Part shown: positions 20,989 through 32,629 of the stretch, piece by piece | Layout: each line of letters starts with the position of its first letter | How positions within the stretch are numbered: the first letter of the stretch is position 1 | Source of the DNA: Littorina saxatilis | Taxonomy: Eukaryota > Mollusca > Gastropoda > Littorinimorpha > Littorinidae | Length of the DNA stretch: 64,000 bases | Assembly (NCBI RefSeq): GCF_037325665.1 | Contig: NC_090253.1 | Coordinates: forward strand, 16,807,568 to 16,871,567 | Direction: 5' to 3' | The notes under the pieces: generated by a model | Seen by the model: only the letters and a program-made list of their open reading frames with translations | What the model was told of the DNA's origin: nothing | The model's database searches: none | Made by a program: the position numbers and the translations under genes

Positions 20989-23900
20989 ATGGTTTGGAAG
21001 ACATTTCAGAGGCTTGGCCGATTTGTGCAGTCCCGCCAGGTAGGCATTATCACCACTTCTGCCACAGTGGTGGTGGGGCTTGTTCTCTACGAAAGACTGA
21101 AACAGGAGAGAGTTGTGCTGGCCGACTCACGTCCCAGCCTGTCAGATTCTCCTAGAAATCCGGATCTGAGCAATTACACACTGAGCGGCAATAAGACTGG
21201 TATCAGATGGGATGAAAACTGGGATAAGTGAGTTTCCCTATAGTGGCTTACTTTTTCTTTTGTGTAAGGTCGATACTGTAAGTTTGCAGACGATCAATCG
21301 GATCATGAATTAATTAGGGCTTCTGTATATATTCTTATTTAATTAACTTCAGCAAGAAGGACGCGGACACAAAGACAAACAAACATACACACACAGTTGT
21401 GAAAACGTAATGGCAACACAAGGGGGATTTTTGTGAGACTTGACATTTCGGGTCTAGACAATAACAGCAGTTTAATTGTACTGTTGTATGCAGCGATCTA
21501 TCTAGGAAGGTCTATGCTTTTATCACATTTTAATCCAAATGAATATGGAGCTAGACGTGGAGCTAAAACTTTCAGGCATGAGCATATTTAAATGTTGTTG
21601 TTTAAAAAAAAAAGTAATATATATATGTCACAGAAAAAGTCTGGTCTTCTTCTTCTGCGTTCGTGGGCTGAAACTCCCATGTACACTCGTGCTTTTGCAC
21701 GAGTGGAATTTTACGTGTATGACCGTTTTTACCCCGCCATGTAGGCAGCCATACGCCGCTTTCGGAGGAAGCATGCTGGGTATTTTCGTGTTTCTATAAC
21801 CCACCGAACTCTGACATGATTTACAGGATCTTTTCCGTGCGCACTTGGTCTTGTGCTTGCGTGTACACACGAAGGGGGTTAAGTCACTAGCAGGTCTGCA
21901 CATAAGTTGACCTGGGAGATCGGAAAAATCTCCACTCTTAACCCACCAGGCGGCAGCGACCGGGATTCGAACTCACGACCTCCCGATTAGGAGGCCGACG
22001 TCTTACCACCACGCCACTGCGCCCGTCTAAAGTCTGGTCAACATGCAGTGTTTTTTTACATTTAGTCAAGTTTTGACTAAATGTTTTAACATAGAGGGGG
22101 AATCGAGACGAGGGTCGTGGTGTTTGTGTGTCTGTCTGTCTGTTTGTCTGTGCGTGTGTGTGTGTAGAGCGATTCAGAATAAACTACTGGACCGATCTTT
22201 ATGAAATTTGACAGAGTTCCTGGGTATGATTTCCCCAGACGTTTTTTTCTTTTTTTCGATAAATGTCTTTTATGACGTCATCCGGCTTTTTGTAAAAGTT
22301 GAGGCGGCACTGTCACACCTTCATTTTTCAATCAAATTGATTGAAATTTTGGCCAAGCAATCTTCAACGAAGGCCGGACTTCGGTATTGCATTTCAGCAT
22401 GGTGGCTTAAAAATTAATTTATGACTTTGGTCATTAAAAATCTGATAATTGTAATTAAAATTATTTTTTTTATAAAACGATCCAAAATTACTTTTATTTT
22501 ATTCTTTATCAATATCATGTTCTGATTCCAAAAACATATAGATATGTTATATTCGGATTAAAAACAAGCTCTGAAAATTAAACATATCAAAATTATGATT
22601 AAAATTAAATTTCCGAAATCATTTTAAAAACAATTTCATCTTATTCCTTGTCGGTTCCTGAACAGGCTCGTCACTTTCACTGCCTTTTGCACTAGCGGCG
22701 GACTACGGTCATTGTGAAAAAATGCAGTGCGTTTAGTTTCATTCTGTGAGTTCCACAGCTTGACTAAATGTAGTAATTTCACCTTACGTGACTTGTTTGT
22801 TTTTTAGCTTGGCAATCCCGTCCTTGTCTCAAGTGACATGTTGGTTTTGCTTGTAGGTTGTAATTTTGTGTGGCCAGAAAAAAAAATCAATCAGCAGTAT
22901 GCCAAGGACTGTGCATGGGAGCAGGGCTGAAAAAAAGTAATAGGATGAGTGTGATGTTTGTAATTTTATGAAATTGAAAACTTGTTGATGTACATTATTA
23001 CAATAGTCAATGTATTCCTCTGATTTTTGGGACGTGCTCTGAAAAGGTACGAAGTAATTGAATATCACATATGTGTGTTCAGCTCTGTCATTGCTGTGAC
23101 TTATGAGTGACATTGCTTTTTAATGTGTCATTATAAATCTGTGCTTGCCTGAATAAAAAATTTGTTGAAGAAAAAAAAAGTGAAAACTCCTTTTTTTGAT
23201 ATCAATGTATTACTTTAATATATATATATATATTTTTGTGATTGCAGGCGTGATCCCAAATCCATGGTTAAACCACCCAAGGTAGAGACAGAGGAGAGTT
23301 TGAAGGGATATGACGAGGAGGTGAAGAAGAAAACACCGAAAGCAACACGCCATCTGATTTTGATACGTCATGGACAATATGTTGACACAGCTCTCATTGA
23401 TGAGGAACGCATATTGACAGCTTTAGGTACAATGCTTTGTTCTCTAATCTAAATCAGTGTTGTTCTTACTATCTTAGGCATGTCTTCAGTCACTGTCGCT
23501 TACTGTTTTGATCTGATGCATTTGTCTGATCCCTGGCAGGTTTACCACCTGATCGTTTCTACAGGTATACATGTAGAGGAACAAGTGTAATATCTGACAC
23601 ATCAACTTTTGAAGCCAGGACATTTGGGCCTAGACATAATAATCCAGATTCAACTGACCTATCGTACTCTGAGTCTAAGAACAACATTGCAAATTCAATG
23701 AGGTCTGGAGTGTGACGGTGACTGTTCCGTTAGTCAATGACTGTGTCTTTGCTGAGCCAAAGATTTTTACTGCATAAAACCTGATAAAAACAACTAAGCA
23801 GCCAGTCAAGTCATGTGAAAGGCACGTACCCTGGAATTTAGTAGATCACTACCACAGTTTCGTTACACCTTTAAAGTTGTTATGGTAATATTTAGCACTT

Positions 23901-25595
23901 GTGATGAAGAAGGCTGTGTGCTACATCGTAACATGTTTGATACTGACATTCGTCATCTTATCAGGTCGAGAACAAGCCGAAATCACAGGTCAACGTTTGC
24001 GCGACCTTGACCTAGACTACACGAGAATGGTATCCTCAACTATGGCGAGGGCAGTGGAGACGGCAGACATCATTCACAAGTATCTGCCTGGCTTGCAACT
24101 TGACCGTGATGACATCCTGCGAGAAGGAGCGCCTATCAAGCCTGAGCCATATCACTCCACTTGGAGACCAGAAGTTTATGTAAGTAATTCTGGTTAGTTA
24201 AGTGATCTGTGTGGTGCTGTCCGTAAAATTGATAAAGCTTTTGTTGTTGTTTATCGGTTTCAAATTTATTGAAAATGAAAAAAAGAAATGTTGTATTAGG
24301 ATTGATTGTGCAAATGTAGTTGTTTTGCTTTCCGAGTGCTAAAGTTGTGCCATTGTTTTATAAGATCTCTTCACTTCTTAAATTGTACTTCTGTGTACAA
24401 AAAAAGAAGGATTTTGCATAGTATTCCTTGCGTTTCCTACAAGGCGTATGCAATCTCAATATTGCTGAAGATGGGCTGGGGCAAAACAATTACATCAATG
24501 TCATTCTACTGTTAATTGTATAACAGGAAATGTATATCATCGTGTTGTACGTTTTCCCTGTTGACTTGTGTTGTTGTTCATGTTGAAACTTAAAAGAGTG
24601 TTGTACCCATGTTAATCTTGTACAGCAGTTTCACCAGGATGGGGCGCGCATCGAGGCTGCTTTTCGCAAATACTTTCATCGCGCCGACGCTGAGCAGAAA
24701 GGAGATAGTGTGGAAATCATCGTCTGCCATGCCAACGTTATACGATACTTCGCTTGTAGGTCTGTATTTTGAGAAAGCAACTCTTAAAATGCCAGGAGGC
24801 TGCTGCCTCTTTCTTTGGTTCTTGTTAGGAAAAAAAAAAAAAAAGGTCTGTTTACGGTAACATAGGCCAAAAATATAGGGTCAGTAGGTCGGGATTATTT
24901 TTTTTTTTTTTTTTTTTTTTCCAAAAAAAACATATTTTTACGTTATTTTATTTTTATTTTTTTCCCCAAATGCCAAAAAAAGTCTATGGTCGCGCGAAAA
25001 AAATAGGGTCGGTCGGGTTACTGTAAACAGACTATTTTTTTTTGTTGGCCTTATTCTTGTTGTTCTGTGTGTTCAGAATAAGGTGCTGGACAAATATTTT
25101 AAATGAGCTCGCCATAGGAAGAGTGTTGTCAAGAATTATAGGTTTTGTCAATGCACACCAGTTTTTTTTTAGGGCTGATTTGCTTACGCTACGGTCTTTG
25201 TGGCGTATTATTATCTTCAAGTTTTCTAAGGGGAATAACTGAGATTTTGTGTTTCAAGTCGTGATTATGGTTGAGTTGTGTTTGTTGTTACTTTGAAACA
25301 ACAAAGGCAGTGATGTCAAGGGTGAATAACTCTGACTAAACTTGCGCTGTTGAACTAAAATGTCAGTGAACAGTTCAGTTTATTCTACTTTGTTTGTGTT
25401 TGTATTTAAAATTTTTCAATTTTATGAATTACCTCTTTTTACAGAGCCCTGCAGTTTCCACCTGAGGCGTGGTTGAGGATCTCTCTGGCCCACACCAGTT
25501 TGTCGCATTTTATGATCCGGCCGTCAGGTCGTGTGATTCTCAAATCTCTGGGAAATTCAGGACACTTGCCGCCCACTAAAGTCAGTTACTCCTGA
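20989..25595 (+). CDS. PGAM5: PGAM5 mitochondrial Ser/Thr/His protein phosphatase (5 exons)
   Basis: PGAM5 is a phosphoglycerate-mutase-fold enzyme that works as a protein phosphatase at mitochondrial membranes, in mitophagy, fission and cell-death signalling. Exons are 20989-21227, 23248-23426, 23965-24179, 24626-24759 and 25445-25595. The 918 nt give 305 aa (human 289 aa). An N-terminal membrane segment spans about residues 19-33 ([15 protein letters not shown]). WDENWD at 74-79 matches the family's multimerisation motif WDxNWD. The catalytic signature LIRHGQY puts the nucleophile His at 121, followed by [26 protein letters not shown] holds the second active-site His, and the protein ends LPPTKVSYS. 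Exon 4 could begin 3 nt later (CAG/CAG acceptor). QFHQDG fits the family better. No NxESGE-like KEAP1 motif is seen. TPRKB lies 775 bp upstream in tandem. Confidence 0.96.
21647..22028 (-). mobile_element. tRNA-headed SINE with GAA tail, copy 2
   Basis: Flanked by the 11-bp duplication AAAGTCTGGTC (21636-21646, 22029-22039). On the minus strand it begins GACGGGCGCAGTGGCGTGG (A box), carries the exact-type B box GTTCGAATCCC, and ends CGAACGCAGAAGAAGAA. It is the clearest tRNA-like head of this set. PGAM5 intron 1. Confidence 0.9.
22058..22797 (+). mobile_element. Littorinid-type ~740-bp repeat, copy D (complete-looking)
   Basis: Starts ACATTTAGTCAAGTTTTGAC and ends CTTGACTAAATGTAGTAATT, then ACGTGACTTG. 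Inside are GACCGATCTTTATGAAATTT (the shared module in reverse), GACGTCATCCGG and GTTGAGGCGGCACTGTCAC. There is no coding capacity. It lies only 20 bp after the SINE at 21647-22028. Confidence 0.75.
24829..25050. mobile_element. Foldback element, GTCTGTTTACGGTAAC family
   Basis: Left arm GGTCTGTTTACGGTAACATA pairs with right arm GGTTACTGTAAACAGACT around a T/A-rich centre. The same arms occur at 34203-34512. PGAM5 intron 4. Confidence 0.8.
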
Positions 25596-26129
25596 TCACC
25601 GTGCATGCTGGCGATAGATGTGTGAAGTTCTTAGCATGTATCACGATCGAGGGAAAGGTCATTCTGTAGTAGGGGTTAAAATTGTGTGCCTGCGTTATCG
25701 AATCATGCAACTGTTTGTGATTTTGGTTAGCCGGCATTACGCACTTTTTGTGGGCATGTTATTCTTTTTGTGGCTTGCTTAGCTGTTTCATCTCTTTTCA
25801 CATGTCACAGAGCAGCAAATACATCATCTTCACGGACTGGTTGATTGGTAACATTTTATCTTGACCGTTTTCTGAAGTGCAGAACTGTATGCTGCAGTAA
25901 CTTGAGTAACTGGTTGAGATGCTGGAATTTCTAAGCACTGTGTGATGCTTTTGCTGAGATTCAGAAGTTACTTGATTCACGAAAAGGGCATTAATATAAC
26001 GAGATTGCATAACAGGCATTATTGAGACATATTTTCTAAATGTGATATTGTAAATGTGGGACAGCCCAGCTTGTACTGACCAAACGAACAAATGTCATTC
26101 AAGAAATTTTTATTTTTTACATGCATATA
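25596..26129. other. PGAM5 3' flank / probable 3' UTR
   Basis: Directly follows the stop codon. There is no AATAAA in the first 500 bp, so the transcript end is not fixed. AATAAA at 27850-27855 is one distal candidate. Confidence 0.4.
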
Positions 26130-27271
26130 CAGTGGTTGTCGCTTAATAAAGCCACTTCTGGACCGACGAATAATGGCTTTAATAAGCGACGGATTTATTA
26201 ACCGGCGGTCCAGGAATACGTCATTTTCGAAAGAAAAAAACCATCTTCTCTCTTGTTTACGTCACTCAGTCACTTTCTTTCGTCCTTTACACTTGTTTGA
26301 ATCTAAACAAAACTTCACGAAGGATGTTGAACTTTTGTTTTAATTATGTACATGTACGTGTACTTTGATCACTTCGGTACATCAATAATTTCACTGTCAC
26401 CGTCATGAATCATTACTCGGCAGAGAAGAACGATTTTATGAGTCGGCGTCCTTAGCCTCTCCATACACTTTGTGGAAAAGCAATCCATTCCTCTGCTTCC
26501 ATCTAGTCAACCATCCATCTGTTGCTTTAAATTCATGATGATCCAACGCTTTTGCCAATTCTTCAGCTTTATCACAGAGCAGCGGTCCATGAAGAGGGGC
26601 TCCTTTGGCTCTCATTAGCTGAAACCATCTGAGAAGACCCTCCTCAACTTCTTTGTCTTTACCAAACCGCTGTCGTTTTCTCATTGGAGAATCTTTTTCG
26701 GCGCTTTCATGTTTTAGCCTTTGTTCTTCAAAATGTTCGTTAGCAAAGTCCTGGACACCCCCAAGTTTGCTGCACCTTCCCTCAAGCTGCATGCAGGAAG
26801 ATCTTTAAATTTCTTGTAAATTTCCAGTTTCTCGTCTGTTGTCAAATCCTGGCATTTTCTTCTCGGCATGTTTGATTCGATCCCTCTTGTTGCCAATCCG
26901 ATAGAAAACAGTAAACTGATTTAATTTAGTCATGAACACAACACGCGATCACAGCTACACAATTTATGAACTCAACACGTGCGGTTTTTATTGACTGACA
27001 TTCTTTTCTGAACTCAGTTACTTCGTGATACGCGTGAGCGTGGACATAAATAGGCCTATGACTTGAGCGATTACAAGAACAAGATAATGTGAGTTTTAGT
27101 CACAAACTACGTGATTTCTCTGAGAAAACTGGCTTTAATAAGCGGCGGTTTGGGTTTATTAACAGGCTTTTTCTAATACATAAGATATAGTGATAAATCC
27201 GGACCGTCTGAAATCAGCTTTTATAAGCGGCTGGCTCTATTAACCGCGGTTTTATTAAGCGGCGTCCACTG
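26130..27271 (-). mobile_element. Tigger/pogo DNA transposon, internally deleted
   Basis: Terminal inverted repeats CAGTGGTTGTCGCTTAATAA and its relative CAGTGGACGCCGCTTAATAA stand inside TA duplications (26128-26129, 27272-27273). Minus-strand frames at 26436-26896 encode the N-terminal CENP-B-type DNA-binding region: MPRRKCQDLTTDEKLEIYKK, then EVEEGLLRWFQLMRAKG and GWLTRWKQRNGLLFHKVYGE. The two parts lie in different frames, overlapping near 26714-26792. The reading stops before any DDE catalytic domain, so the element cannot encode an active transposase. Confidence 0.9.
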
Positions 27272-27274
27272 TAT

Positions 27275-27497
27275 TAACCCTTACACTGGTGCAATTCTGT
27301 AACACATGTTGCATAGCCACTGGTGAATTAACAGAGGGAAAAAGAAAGATAAACGGTCATATAGGTTTTCGGATCCATGGGAGGTAATTGGAACCGACGA
27401 AACAAACTGAGCCAGTAGCGCGACATATGTCGTGACAACCAGATGACAGTATATGAAAGTAGCGTGACATATGTCGCGACAACCAGCCTAAGGGTTA
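27275..27497. mobile_element. Short element with TTAACCCTTA ends and CGACATATGTCG palindromes
   Basis: Begins TTAACCCTTACACTGG and ends CCAGCCTAAGGGTTAA. Inside, GCGCGACATATGTCGTGACA and GCGTGACATATGTCGCGACA are 52 bp apart, each around a near-palindromic core. It sits immediately beside the Tigger element. Confidence 0.6.
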
Positions 27498-28241
27498 AAT
27501 ATGTTGCGTGTTTGAGTATACAAACCGTGTTTAAGGATAAGAGAAATACTTGAGATGTTTTACTGTTTATGTCAAAAGAAATGATTGAAGGTTTGCTTTT
27601 TCTGTCATTGTTCTTGCCCTCCTAAAAGACAAAGTGCCTATCTGTGCTTAAAAGATCCGTCACAAAGCAGCAACAGATATAAATGTTGCAGTTTTATTTT
27701 CAAATCTGTATTTTTCTTTGCTCAAACGTCTGTTCAATCTGCTCTGTCACAGAGAACAGTATGTCTAATTTTGTTTTTTCTTCAGTGCCTTGATTTTTTT
27801 TGTCTCACAATTTACGTCAGATTTTTGCTAAGGAGGGAGAGAGAGGATGAATAAATGTGTCTGGTAATTTACTTGCTTATTGTACTTTTTCTTTTTAAAC
27901 TGTAATCATTGATTGATACAGAGCGAGAAATATTTGTACTCGGGGATCACATTCATAGAGTTTGATCATTGTTGCATCTATTCTGTGCGTAAAAAATACA
28001 TTGTTATATGCTTGACCAATTCAGTGTGAATTTAGTGATAATGTAAAGAGCTGGTACTCACAACTGTGTGATAATGAAAAAGAAGTTCAATCACAGGTGA
28101 TTGTAAAAACATTCTTGTGTGTTTATGTGTATGTGTGTTTGTTGTACACATTTCCATGTAGACAAATACACATCTCTCCATCTCTCTCACACACACACTT
28201 CCAAGCAACAACTCACTGGCAAACTTTTTTTCTTGTGACAT
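27498..28241. other. Region between convergent gene ends
   Basis: Has AATAAA on the plus strand at 27850-27855, possibly the PGAM5 distal end, and on the minus strand at 28242-28247. No coding sequence is recognised. Confidence 0.4.
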
Positions 28242-30591
28242 TTTATTCCTTGGATGAAAAATTTTGGTAATGTGTGGATAAGTAAGAAGATCAGAATCTA
28301 CACATTAAACTAACACAGCATTTGCTAGTGCATAGTCAACAAAGTGATGAAATGTCCACATGCATGCAGTTAAGTATCTACAAATATTCACACATAAAAT
28401 GAACTCTATTGCACTATATCAGTCTATGGACCAAGTACTAAAAAATCTTCAAAAATCTAACAACAGTATGATTACAAACAGGTTTTTCACACATTTCTCC
28501 ATTCAACAATCTTGAATTTCGATTTTGAGCACTCCTAAACATACAACGGCAACATCTTTCTCCTTCCCTGCAGTTATACTAGGTTCACCCATAGACCTAT
28601 ATTAGATATAGGTCCCTGGTTCACCTTATAGTAAGGGGCTAAACACTGCATTATAGGTAAGAATAGATATTGAGTCATAACAGTTGGGCGCAGAGACATG
28701 AAATTTGTGTCTATTAATTCTCTTGCTCTTCTTTTTATTGAACACTATTTTTTTCATTAACTTATTCAAAAAAGAAAAATTAACCTTGGAGACTTAATTA
28801 CAAAAGCATTTTTGGGCCTTTGTGTTGAACTTAATGTATTGTGAAGGCGACACTAACTTGGTAAAGGTTACCTTTCCTTTTGAATTTAGTACCGTGGTAG
28901 CTAGGCTGGCAGATTTGATCCACCATAAAACTAAATAAAATCAGCAACAAAAATAAGTACAGTTAATTTAATTGCATAAAGTTGCTATGTCTGGCTCTTC
29001 AGTTGAATGTTATACACAATGTACTCCCATCATAGAATCAATAAGTAATCCACCCACAGGTCTACAGCAAATGCACAGGGTCTGCATGGACACAACTTGG
29101 GGTCTGGACACAACTTGGTCAATATTAAGCATCGTTGTGCGTTGAAAACATTGAGCAATACCACTGTTTGCAACGCATGAAATAACATGAAAATTAAACA
29201 AACTGAAAAATGGGTGAGATCTGGAACCATAGCTGTTATTACCATGTTATACGCTGTTACACAGAGAAGAAAAACAAGAAATAATCAAATCAAGAAGGGT
29301 ACACAAAATATAAGAATGTTCTTGCTGCCTTCAAACTGAACTATTTCGTAAAGCTGAACACAAACTGCACAGCAGGTTTTCTGTGGAAAATTGTCCTTGT
29401 AATTCCTGTTTTCATTCCATTTCTAAAAGCTTATAAGTACGAGTCAGCAAATCAAATGTCCCTAAAAAAGTATGGCTGCACACAAACCACACCATTCAGA
29501 CTGTATCAGTGTATAGTAGATATAGTATATATTATAGTCCATAACTAAGATCCAGTAATGGTTAATTGATTGTATGGGTAAGATTAGTACTTACAAATTC
29601 ATAGGTGTACAATGTACTGTAAAACTTCCACCAAGAAACCATCAGAAAGAAACCAAAGAAAATGCCTCCAGTAGTCAGTACCTCAGGAGGTCAATACTGG
29701 TGGACAATTTTGTTCTCATCAGGACAATTTCATGTTGAGTGTTAAAACTATCAACAGCTGAATTGGAAGTACATAACAACAGGAGAAATATGGACACATT
29801 TTTCTTGCATCAAATACTCTGCCTACCGGGTATACAGAATTTTTTAAATATCAATAGGGAGTAAACACAGACTACCGGAGAAATATGGGAAGATTTTTAT
29901 TACATCAGAATTCATGCCAAATGATGAAAATATCCATAGAAAGTAAATAGTGACAGGAGAAATATGGTGATTTCTTAATATTTTTTTTTAAATCAAAAGT
30001 GCTGTGTGTTGAAAATACATGGGAGTAAATAACTAAAGCTTGACTCATGCCATTGATCGTAGCTCTCGCTTGAGTAACATGACTAAGACTTAATTGAACA
30101 TGTCATGCACTGGCCACATTATGTCCAAATTCTCAACACTGTTCAAAAGAAATAAACAGTCGCAAGGCGCATTCATACTTTACAAATGTCATAAATATAA
30201 TGATATTCATTATAAATGCAAATTGAACTACTTCATACATGCGTTCGTAATGTGAAATATTTACATAGATCAAATAAGTTTACGATTCTGAAAAAATATA
30301 CATTCACTGGAAGGGTGCTTTCCCTTGAACTGAACTGAGTTTAGTGGTTTTGTGTTTGCAGACCAATGTGGCAATGAATTCAAGTCACAATTCTGCACTG
30401 AAACCAGCTAATCTAAACTGTGCTTTTCTCAGTGTTTATGATGTTTGTGCAGTTTCTGTTACTTTGTGAAAAATGACTCCCCTTTATAGCCTTGAAGATC
30501 TTATATAAATATTAAAAGTAAATGACTGGAAGTCAGTTGCATAAAAAAAAAAGAATTTGAGAAATACGATCTTCTGATTTAACCCTCTCCC

Positions 30592-30856
30592 GACTGGTCA
30601 CTGCCGACTGTGTGCCCACCTGTATCGCCTTGGGGTGTCACACACACCTGACTGCTCATGTGAGACAGACCCCAGAGCACATCCTGCAGTCCTGCCCCCT
30701 ATACCAAGACGCACGGACACAGCACTGGCCCCATGGAGCTACTCTAGCGGAGAAACTCTGGGGCACCAACCAAGACCTGGACACAACCACAAACTTCACA
30801 ACCCATATTGGACTGGAAATCTGAGGCCTGATCTAGGAACGCTGAAGAAGAAGAAG
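30592..30856 (+). mobile_element. 5'-truncated LINE, C-terminal end with GAA tail
   Basis: Flanked by the 11-bp duplication AACCCTCTCCC (30581-30591, 30857-30867). The plus frame starts in VTADCVPTCIALGCHTHLTA and continues RQTPEHILQSCPLY and LAEKLWGTNQDLD, ending at a stop at about 30822. This is the Cys/His-rich C-terminal segment typical of Jockey/I-type LINE reverse transcriptases. The 3' end is AGGAACGCTGAAGAAGAAG. Only the last 265 bp were inserted. Confidence 0.85.
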
Positions 30857-31175
30857 AACCCTCTCCCAAAAAATGAAAGCAATAAAAACAGTCATTGTGT
30901 TTGTACTTGAAAACGCACAATATTTGCGACATATTAATTAATGACACTTAGGTATACAATTGTATGCAAAGTCGCTCATTAATGGAGCAAAGATGTATGA
31001 TGTTAATTGCAGAACATCTAAGGTAAACAACATGATTTTCATTTCATGTTAATGGATTTCTGTCAAGTTACCGGTAAATGAAATTTAAATGTCATTGCGT
31101 TTCACTCAGAGCAAAAAAGCACTTGCCTACATATTACATTTACCACTACAAAGATTACATTTCTGTTAAATATAA

Positions 31176-31855
31176 TGTGACAGGGGAGGCTACCGCTCCT
31201 TTCACAGCAGACTCTGCACCCGAGTTGTTGGCCTTTAAAAGTCAACACCAGTGGATTGTAGAAGTCTGTTTGTGATGGGGTCTGGTGGTTTCCGATTGTG
31301 TGTATGTTCATGGAAACCTTCGGGTTTGCATAACAGTTTTTATAGGGCTAAGAAATTAGCCCTAACATTTTCAATCCTGTTTGATTGCACTTCGCTTCCC
31401 GAGGTGATCGTAGTGTTTCGGCACTCGGTTACATCTGGCGCTTGCGAGCAGGGATGGGACTCGGCATGATATGTTCAGGTAATGGCATAATATGACCACT
31501 GAACATTTTTGTGCTGTTCCCATTCTGCGAACTTGGGATGGACAGTGGTCCCCCGGTTCGGAACTTCGGGACGAAGTTCATTTCAAACGGGGGCGATTGT
31601 GACAGGGGAGGCTACCGCTCCTTTCACAGCAGACTCTGCACCCGAGTTGTTGGCCTTTAAAAGTCAACACCAGTGGATTGTAGAAGTCTGTTTGTGATGG
31701 GGTCTGGTGGTTTCCGATTGTCTGTATGTTCATGGAAACCTTCGGGTTTGCATAACAGTTTCTATAGGGCTAAGAAATTAGCCCTAACATTTTCAATCCT
31801 GTTTGATTGCACTTCGCTTCCCGAGGTGATCGTAGTGTTTCGGCACTCGGTTACA
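31176..31855 (+). mobile_element. TRIM-type LTR retroelement, Ty3-like ends
   Basis: Two 258-bp LTRs (31176-31433 and 31598-31855), each TGTGACAGGG...GGTTACA, enclose only 164 bp. The target duplication ATAA flanks both sides. A tRNA-primer-site-like TGGCGCTTGC follows the left LTR, and a purine-rich AAACGGGGGCGA precedes the right LTR. No gag or pol is present, so it is a non-autonomous miniature. The LTRs are almost identical, so the insertion is young. Confidence 0.88.
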
Positions 31856-32252
31856 ATAAAAAGAAAGGTAAATACAATTTTTCAATACAAAAATCAAAAA
31901 GCTGATTTAGCAGATCTGATTTGAAGTGCATAACAATTAAAATATGCCATCCACTTTCATAATTATGATCAGAAATGTTAAAACACATGTTCTGGTTGCA
32001 CATATGTATGTACGTGGGTCAAAAAGAAGCGGGACAATGTTCAGTTTCATTCAAGTGGCTTGTACATCATTACTGAATCTTCAGAAGTGGTCAAAAGAAA
32101 GGGAATAACGACATACATATACACTGACACCCAACTAAATGCACTGACCAAAGATTTTTTTTTAGAGTACTGTACTTTATGGACTACAAGGTGTATGTTC
32201 TAACAATTCCTCAACCACTCAGATTTGGACGGGGAAAAAAGTGTTCATACAC

Positions 32253-32629
32253 AAAGCACTACAAAAGATAACTACTGGTGAATACATTTTGTTGTCCCAT
32301 CATATATAATAGGAAGTGTTGGGTTGGTAAGGAAAAACAAGTTAGCCACAAATTAAACACAGCTAACTATACGACACACAGCACTACAAAAGATAACTAC
32401 TGGTGAATACATTTTGTTGTCCCATCATATATAATAGGAAGTGTTGGGTTGGTAAGGAAAAACAAGTTAGCCACAAATTAAACACAGCTAACTATACGAC
32501 ACAAAGCACTACAAAAGATAACTACTGGTGAATACATTTTGTTGTCCCATCATATATAATAGGAAGTGTTGGGTTGGTAAGGAAAAACAAGTTAGCCACA
32601 AATTAAACACAGCTAACTATACGACACAC
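32253..32629. repeat. 3 x 125-bp tandem repeat
   Basis: Three nearly identical units with GCACTACAAAAGATAAC starting at 32256, 32381 and 32506 (period exactly 125 bp). They include GGAAGTGTTGGGTTGGTAAG and end AACTATACGACACA. The near identity implies recent expansion. Confidence 0.95.

Noticed and set aside
21930-22028. tRNA gene (minus strand)
   Set aside because: The A and B boxes are those of a SINE head with an attached body, GAA tail and target duplication. It is not a free-standing tRNA gene. The same applies to 42360-42416 and 50780-50835.
23450-23964. Alternative readthrough of PGAM5 exons 2 and 3 into intron
   Set aside because: Canonical donor and acceptor sites join the conserved [13 protein letters not shown] in frame. 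The intronic extensions are not conserved-looking.
32253-32629. CRISPR-like array
   Set aside because: The 125-bp units repeat as a whole with no unique spacers, and the DNA is animal nuclear.
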